This document shows, piece after piece, positions 57,640 through 64,000 of a stretch of DNA of 64,000 nucleotides (the first letter of the stretch is position 1; every line of letters starts with the position of its first letter). The translations under genes and the position numbers were made by a program. The stretch covers positions 87,826,197 through 87,890,196 of the forward strand of contig OX388349.1 of the NCBI GenBank assembly GCA_947579665.1, written 5' to 3'. The stretch is from Sympetrum striolatum (Eukaryota > Arthropoda > Insecta > Odonata > Libellulidae). The notes below the pieces were generated by a model. That model did not search any database, was not told the DNA's origin, and saw only the letters and a program-made list of their open reading frames with translations.

Positions 57640-59770
57640 AAACTCTCTCTTTGGAGCTACAGCTCTAGGTGAGCCTCCACCCAGATCAGCCTCCACTTCT
57701 CTGTCTTCTCATTTTCATCTTCTTCATGTCCTTTATGAATTAGCCATCTCAATCTGGACCTTCCTCTCTGTCTAGTGGCTCACAGTCTCCCTTCTATCAC
57801 CTTATTAGGCATTGTTGTTTCATGCATCCTTTCCACGTGGTCCAACCATTATATTCTCAAAGATTTTATGAACTTAACTACATCTTCCCCAATTAATTAT
57901 TGTCTTTAACTCCTCTTTGGTTCTCCTTTGCCATAATCCATTCTCAATAACAGGTCGGTATATTCTCTGCAATATTCTGCTTTCAACTCTTACTAGGGCC
58001 ATTCTCTTGTGTGATTTCGAGTGTCCATTTTTATGCTCCATAGGTAACTACTGGTCTGGTAATTGATTTATATATTTGTATTTAAGTGTTTCTATTTATT
58101 AACTTCATCTTGAGTATCTTCATATTTGCAAAGTAAGTTTTATTCCTTGCTTTAACTTTAATTTATTCATATCATGTTTTTTTGTAAGTTATATATTCTA
58201 GATATTTAAACTCTTCCACACCTTTAAATTTTATCTGTTCTTTCTCCAAATCCTGGGTGACTTTAGGTAGGTTTACCAGATGAGTTCATAAGCATATATT
58301 TAGGTTTACTGGTATTAACTATCAATCCCTTTTTGCTTGCATCTTTCTCTTTATTTGATAAATATTGTTCCTCCTTGGTCTATTTTTTCTTCAGCTTTGT
58401 TTAATCCTATAATATACAGTGTGGCCCATAGGCCATCTCCTTGCATTATCCCAGTGCTGAATTCAAATTCATTTTATATATTATTATGTAATTTTACTTT
58501 AGCCATGCTCTTCTTCAATGTCATTTGAATCAATATAATTATTTTGGATGGAATTTCCATATCATCCATTGCTTCTCAGAGTTTGATCCTGTTTATACTA
58601 TCAAATGCTTGTCTAAAATCTAAAATAGCATATGCAGTTCAACATTATGATCATAGCACTTATCTAAAATTTGTCTGATTACAAACAGTTGGTCTATTGT
58701 ACTTCTATTGGATCTACTCCCACACTGAGATTCTCAAATGATCCTCTCAGTTACTACTTTCAGTCTTTCTTTTATGATGCTGGACAGTATTTCATATACT
58801 ATATTTAACAGTATTATCCATCTATATTTCCTGAGAACCAGTTTATTTCCCTTTCTATATATTGGGCTTAGGATTCCCATGCTCTATCCTTCTGGCATTT
58901 TTCTGTTTCCTATATTATACAACTAAGTTTATGTATAGCATCACTCATTATATCTCCTCCATATTTTACTAGCTCTGCTGCAATATTTTCTTACCCTGGA
59001 GCTTTATTATTTTTTAACTTTTGTATGCATTGTCCAATTTCCTGTCTAGCGGGTTTAATTCTGAGCAAGTTTACTCTATATTTGATTCTTTCCTTAGCCT
59101 GTCATTTTCCTCAGTTGTTACTCTCTCATTATCTTCTCAACAGAGAAGTTCTTTGAAATGTTCTACCAATCTTACCAGAACTTTATTCTCTTGTTGAACT
59201 AAATTTCAATCCGTATATTTAAATCCTTCCATTCTTGGTTGGTGTCCTCTTTTCACCTTTTCTAAAACTTCGTAGAACTATCTCCGTTCATTCTGTTTGC
59301 TGTATTCTTCCATATTCTCTTGCTGTTCTTCATTTTCTCCTTTTTCTTGCATATCCTACTTGCCTCCTTCCTCATTTCTTGGTATATTTCAGTGTTCATT
59401 CTGGTTTCTTTCCTTATCATCCTTTCTCTAGCTAGGGCACACTCTTCAAACAAATCAGCATGTATTATTCTCTTGTTTCTCCATTTGTTTCTTCCACAGC
59501 TTCTTTGATTGCTTTCTCTATTTTTTCCAATTCTTTTTCTGTTTACTTTACAATTTTTTATTTCGGCTGTTGGTTTGCATTTTACTAGCTAACCCTTTTG
59601 TTTTGCTTCGTGACTTCCTAGCCTTCATATCACTAATCTGTGTCCCATCTTCTCTTAACCTTATCTGGACCTTTTTCTGTTTTAATTATTCTCTCCCTTA
59701 CTCAAGCTTTAAATAGTAAATGATCCGAATCACAGTTTGGCCCTTCAGCCAAGCTTGCAGCTTCTTATGT
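57640..59770 (-). pseudogene. Decayed non-LTR retrotransposon (endonuclease, RT and C-terminal traces)
   Basis: Read on the minus strand, homologous phrases appear in the expected order across many stops and frame changes. These are an endonuclease end with CDSDHYLL (near 59725), a linker rich in Lys/Glu (MFEECALARERMIRKETRMN, near 59400-59450), an RT part with traces of a SRSTIDQL-like block and a DFKQAFDSINR-like block (about 58590-58730), and a C-terminal part with a VVTYG-like block, LVRVESRILQRIY and NGLWQRRTKEELK (about 57900-58060). This layout fits RTE-like or related arthropod non-LTR elements; I am unsure of the clade. It is an old, inactive copy. Confidence 0.65.
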
Positions 59771-60079
59771 ATATATCTGATTATTATCCATTATTCCTTA
59801 TCTTTCGTAGCTTTTCCTCGGCTGAGAGTTCGCTTGAAAATGCGTCACTCCCTGCAACGTCAACCTAATTATTCTTCGATCACTTCCTCTATTAATAAGA
59901 TTAAAAAAATAATTCTATGATATTTTTTAACATTTATAGCTCTTCGATAGTTGAATAAAGTAGACCGAATGGTTTGAAAGACATTCCTTGGTTCCATTTT
60001 CGTACATTAAGATATTTCCAAGTTTTTCTTGTGCAATAGTATCAAAAATATCTACTTCAACATTAAAGAAGCGCTGTTC

Positions 60080-61575
60080 TATTCGATGATTATTGAAGAC
60101 TGAGAAACTTCACTTCTCTGAATCCAACCCTTTGCCCCCGCGCCTTTATGGACTTCAAAAAATACATAAAGAAGACATCCTTATCCTCCCAGTGGTTTCT
60201 AACATTTCTTCCCCGTGTCATAAGCTGGCCACTGAATTTAATCATTTAATTGCTAATTTATCAGACTTTATGCCATTGTGTGAAAAACTCAGTGGAATTT
60301 GAACTTAAAGTGAAAGACTTTAAATTTCCTAACAATGCAAAACTCTTTCGATGCGTATAACTCATTTACCAGAGTTCCTTGTGTGGAGTCTGTTGCTGTG
60401 TTGGAAGGGTTACTAGAAAGGAACAATACGGATGCAGTAGTAACTAGTAACCTGTTGTCGTTGGTGAATGTATGTTTATGGAAAACGTTTTTCAGTTCCA
60501 CGGTGGTTTTTATGAACAAAGAGATGGTCTTGCCCTGTTTTAGCTAACATTTTCATGGACTCCCTTAAAGAGAAATTGTTTACTTCAAATTCCCGTTCGA
60601 TAAAATTTATTGTGTGCTAGTTTCAGTACGTTGATGATATCTTTTGTTTTTGGGGTGGGAAAAACCGACAACTCTCTTCCTTCGTCTCTATCCTGGATTG
60701 TATCCATCCTAGTATTTCATTTTTCCATGAAATTGAAACTAATAATACCTTGAACTATCTTGACCTTTCTCAAAAAATCGAATTCAGTGTTTATAATTAT
60801 ATTATTATACAATTATTATTATGCAGAAAATCAACTTAGACTAACAGTGCTATACTTACAATCACCACTACTCACATAAGCTCGCCGCTTTTCACTGCCT
60901 TATCCACAGGTTATTTAATATTTTCTTTATCTACCATAAGCTTTCTTTGCGAGCTGAAAACTATTAAAGAAATAGCTGTCTCTAATGGTTCTCCACCTAC
61001 TTAAATAGATAAATTGGTTCAACGGAAAGAAAGACATCATCGACAATCGACTTTTTCCTCTTGCATCCCAATCTCACATGGATTCCCCTCGACGTGTTGT
61101 CCATCCGTTTAAAGGTAATATTTCGTGCAAACTTGCCAATCTCTTCAAAATATTCAATATTGTGCCAGTTTTTAGAAATAATAATAACTTAAGGAAATTT
61201 TTATGTCTTCAAAAAGACAATGAAGAACCTTTTCATAAATCCGGCGTCCGTAAATTAATTTGCGACACTTTTAAATCTCTCTACATCCGTCGTACTTCCC
61301 TAAATTTTAACGTTCGCAATAAAGAACAGTACAATGCATTCATCAATGCTTCACCTTATTCCCACTTTGCGAAATCCCTTAACGTAAACAAACATTCCAG
61401 CAGTTTTTCGCCCGACATTTTCCATTTTGAAGATAACGATAAACGCATTCGAACAATTAGAGATTATTCGATAATTTATATAAACCTAATTGCTCTCTCA
61501 GTAATGAATATATTTTTCCAGCCCCTCTCCTCAACCTCAACATTGTCAATAGCTTCATTTCAGCTGGAATAGCTT
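60080..61575 (+). pseudogene. Decayed Penelope-like element (RT plus GIY-YIG)
   Basis: Plus-strand fragments follow the Penelope order: PPRLYGLQKIHKEDILILPV (near 60130), a palm-like ESVAVLEGLLERNN (near 60390), DGLALF-like sequence where the conserved GSPLSP-type box appears deleted (60515-60550), the catalytic YVDDIFCFW (near 60630), and LNYLDLS. A closing open frame (61078-61572) has the linker KDNEEPFHKSGVRKL and a degraded GIY-YIG core, SLYIRRTSLNFNVRNKEQ, whose central Gly is lost. In-frame stops and shifts separate these pieces. It is an older copy than the one at 23.6 kb. Confidence 0.8.
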
Positions 61576-61862
61576 CTCGGAAACTAATATTTTTCTTTGA
61601 AATGACTGGTTCTATTATTCGTAACTTCTTGTAAAAATTTTACTTTGAGATACGTGTAAAATTCCGGAATACGTTTACATCATGCTGAAGTTCTCTGAGT
61701 AACCCAATATTTCGATTTTTGTAAAACTGCTTTGTCCACAGGACCTGTTGCTTTTTTCTTTTACGTGCATTTTTTAAAAACACACCTGCACAAATGGCTA
61801 TCACACTTGCCGATTCTGTATTCATCATGACAGTAGATGATGCAGTGTGGACAACAAATTGA

Positions 61863-61878
61863 ATGCCTCATGAGGCAT
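61863..61878. repeat. 16-bp perfect palindrome
   Basis: ATGCCTCATGAGGCAT reads the same on both strands and is followed by two more GCATGC/GCATG motifs. It shares AGGCATGC with the nested inverted repeats at 53831-53927, which may reflect one repeat family. Confidence 0.5.
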
Positions 61879-63119
61879 GCCCGAAAAGCATGCGCAACGC
61901 ATGTTGAAAGAGGAAGCGCACATGTTTAGACATAGCATTACTCACCTGTACACCATCCTTATCATTATGCTTCTTGTAAACCAACCTTAATGTCCAAAAC
62001 AACCCAAAAAATAAAGTAAAATACTTTTTACGTATAGTGTATTTCAGTAATTCAATCGTAAAGCACTGCACTCTATAACTAATGAAATACTCTACAACTA
62101 ATTCTATTCCCTTCATGGTGCTTCACTTCATCCCTTAGAAGACTTTCACTCATTCGTTTACTAGAATGCGTAAGTCTTGCTAAAGTATTTATGCTATTCC
62201 TCATGCGATCATTGTCAACGTCATAATCAATAATTTCCTATATTTTTCGGAAAGTGCGATCTGTCATGTTGAAGGGGCTCTTTGAACTTTATCTAGTATT
62301 CTAATCATTGCTCTTTGACTAAAATCTAAAATAAACACTAAAATACATCCTTTAAAATCTTTCGCTGAGAATTTTCTCAAAAAATATACAAGATTCACGA
62401 AATTTTGAATAATTTGCAAAACCACGAATGTTTACGTCGTTGTTCAAGAAGCTGAGGTTAATTGCGAGGCCTTTTACAAAAATGTTATTTACTTGGAGAT
62501 AATGATAATGAGATTTTTGTTAGGACGTGTTGACACCCTCGTAGTGAACCATCTACGAGAACCCAGGTATGTCATGGAAAGGAATAGTTGACGAAATGGT
62601 TTAAAACTGGAACTGGTTCAGATAAAAGAACCTTCATCCACGCATGGATTATGAATCTACAGTCATGAAGGAATTTGTTCGTAAATGATGATATAAAGAG
62701 GATATCTCGCAAATATCGTCGTCAGCAGTCATCGTTCGTACGCGTGTGACGCGGAAGTGAAACTGCTTTTTCCCTCGATCCTTCGTGGGGCCTTTCGCAA
62801 TATGACGAGTCCATCGGATGAGAGCAGAATTCCTCCGTTAGTCGCTCGGTAAACGCATTAACTCGTCTTCTCGTGCTCACGAAATGGCTGTTTATGCACG
62901 TCTCACAACGACGATTGAACTCTCGAATTTCCTTACGTGCTCCTCCCGTGAATGCACTCGGGCACTGAAGGATTCGTGTGAAAGCGAGGCTCGAAAACCA
63001 GTCAATTATGTTTATTTGAGCAAGCACTCAATTGTGAATAGTCAGACATACGATAACAACGTTCCTTTATTTAAGGTTATCTTATGATACAGTCTGCACG
63101 AAGCAAAGGGAATTTATGA
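61879..63119. other. No gene recognised; CpG-rich patch at 62715-63000
   Basis: The patch is richer in CpG than its surroundings and is open in two opposing frames (62722-63027 minus and 62884-63087 plus), neither of which I recognise. It could be a promoter, an exon or an old GC-rich transposon piece. Confidence 0.35.
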
Positions 63120-63552
63120 TTAAGGAATCAGGAAAAGATTGGTAAAATCCTTGGTGTGGAGTGTTTTCTTTATGGGTGTGAAACTTGGCCCTTAAGGAAG
63201 TGGAATATTTGAAGTCCTTCGAGATGTGGATGTGGCATAAAATGGAAAAAGTGAGTTAAGTTAATAGAAAAACAAACATGAAGGTGCTTGAGATGGTTGG
63301 AGAAGAGAGGGTTTTAATTGAAGTAATTAAGAATTTACAGAGGAATTTATTTGTTCAAGCATTAAGAGAGTAGGGACTGCTAAAGAAATCAATTGCCGGT
63401 GGAATACATGGAAAAAACAGAGGGGGAGAGGAGAAAGGCAGAAGATGGCATAAATGGTGAAGTAAGTTACCAAGAAGTGGAGATGAAGTTGAAAAGAGAT
63501 TTTTAATTCAAACGAACCTTTCGAGATGCAGAGCACTTATGATGATGATAAT
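63120..63552 (+). pseudogene. 3' end of a non-LTR retrotransposon
   Basis: Phrases of a non-LTR RT C-terminus follow in order: VECFLYGCETWPLRKW, FEMWMWHKM, NRKTNMKVLEMVGEERVL, a GLLKKSIAGGIHGK-like segment, then CRSTYDDD and a GATGAT run at 63540-63551. In-frame stops (for example after LRE near 63371) show it is dead. It is 5'-truncated like most such copies and belongs to a different family from the two other non-LTR relics. Confidence 0.7.
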
Positions 63553-64000
63553 CTTATGTTATAACTACACGAAGGTTATAGTAGGAAAAGTATGGAATAA
63601 AAAGAACGCACATTTAATGCCCTTTTCTATCTTTTCCGTACTGTTCCCACCCGGTTTCCTAATCTATTCAGTTCCCAAGGAAGAATAGACTTTTTTTATG
63701 CCTATTTGGGATTTTTCCCGAGTGCAAAAGTACCTTACCCTATTTCCCTGTGCTTTAAATTGTGCCCACTTGTTTGTTGGGCCTCTTCACCGATATGGGG
63801 CAGCAGTTGCTCAGCAGGAGAAAAAATCTTTAAATCACTCCTTTATGATTTGGTACCGTTTACTCATTTTGGTACAGCGGTTGTATCTTGTGGAATGGTG
63901 CCATATCCAAGAGGAAATACAAGTTTTCTTCTTGATATGGTAAAGATGGTAGTAGTTTATGGAAGGACGCAATCCTATGGGATTCCAGCATTTTCAATTA
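63553..64000. other. No gene recognised
   Basis: A short frame at 63698-63943 has no recognisable content. The window ends in AT-rich DNA. Confidence 0.4.

Noticed and set aside
1..64000. CRISPR arrays, bacterial operons or a prokaryotic defence island
   Set aside because: Spliced genes, Penelope, Gypsy and non-LTR elements show the window is eukaryotic, and no regular short repeat-spacer array is present.

Overview
This is nuclear DNA from an arthropod, most likely an insect with a large, AT-rich, transposon-filled genome. The evidence is a spliced PEX16 gene with GT-AG introns, together with Penelope-like elements, Jockey/CR1-type and other non-LTR retrotransposons, a Ty3/Gypsy element, hAT-type elements and tRNA-derived SINE-like repeats. 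I cannot name the species. Most of the unique sequence looks intronic or intergenic and holds no recognisable coding signal.

Layout. 0-11 kb: a 14-bp motif cluster, a decayed non-LTR reverse transcriptase, and a 1.7-kb hAT-type element (8-bp target duplication) that carries an inverted copy of a tandem-repeat family seen again at 24.6-27.3 kb. A hammerhead-like motif, a tRNA-like head, a SINE tail and one unidentified minus-strand coding-like segment follow. 11.5-13.9 kb: a broken gene of a DDE-like insect family, bracketed by a 15-bp inverted repeat with a 4-bp direct repeat. 15-19.9 kb: GC-rich Gypsy gag-pol with no visible LTRs, lying inside pogo-like inverted termini flanked by TA. 20.0-20.5 kb: a 504-bp hAT-type miniature element. 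22.1-23.0 kb: a solo LTR (TG...CA, AATG duplication) packed with minisatellites. 23.6-24.4 kb: a Penelope-like fragment. 24.6-27.3 kb: two copies of the ~335-bp-period repeat, whose units hold paired A-box/B-box tRNA-like promoters.

29.0-32.7 kb holds the one confidently identified host gene, PEX16, on the minus strand. All six coding exons can be placed with intact splice sites (339 codons plus stop). Its start faces a CpG-rich stretch that also holds a candidate plus-strand first exon (33001-33021), suggesting a divergent promoter. A second exon-like block lies at 48774-48886. If the two belong together, much of 33-64 kb is the intron space of one long plus-strand gene. That gene is unidentified and this link is inference.

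34-42 kb: a perfect 96-bp inverted repeat with a hammerhead-like motif in each arm, a foldback element, a tRNA-derived SINE, and an apparently intact two-ORF Jockey/CR1-type retrotransposon. 42-57 kb: mostly empty AT-rich DNA with an LTR-like block, a GC-rich patch of E2F-like sites and a nested inverted repeat. 57.6-63.6 kb: three more decayed retroelements (a non-LTR element with endonuclease and RT traces, a Penelope-like element, and a non-LTR 3' tail).
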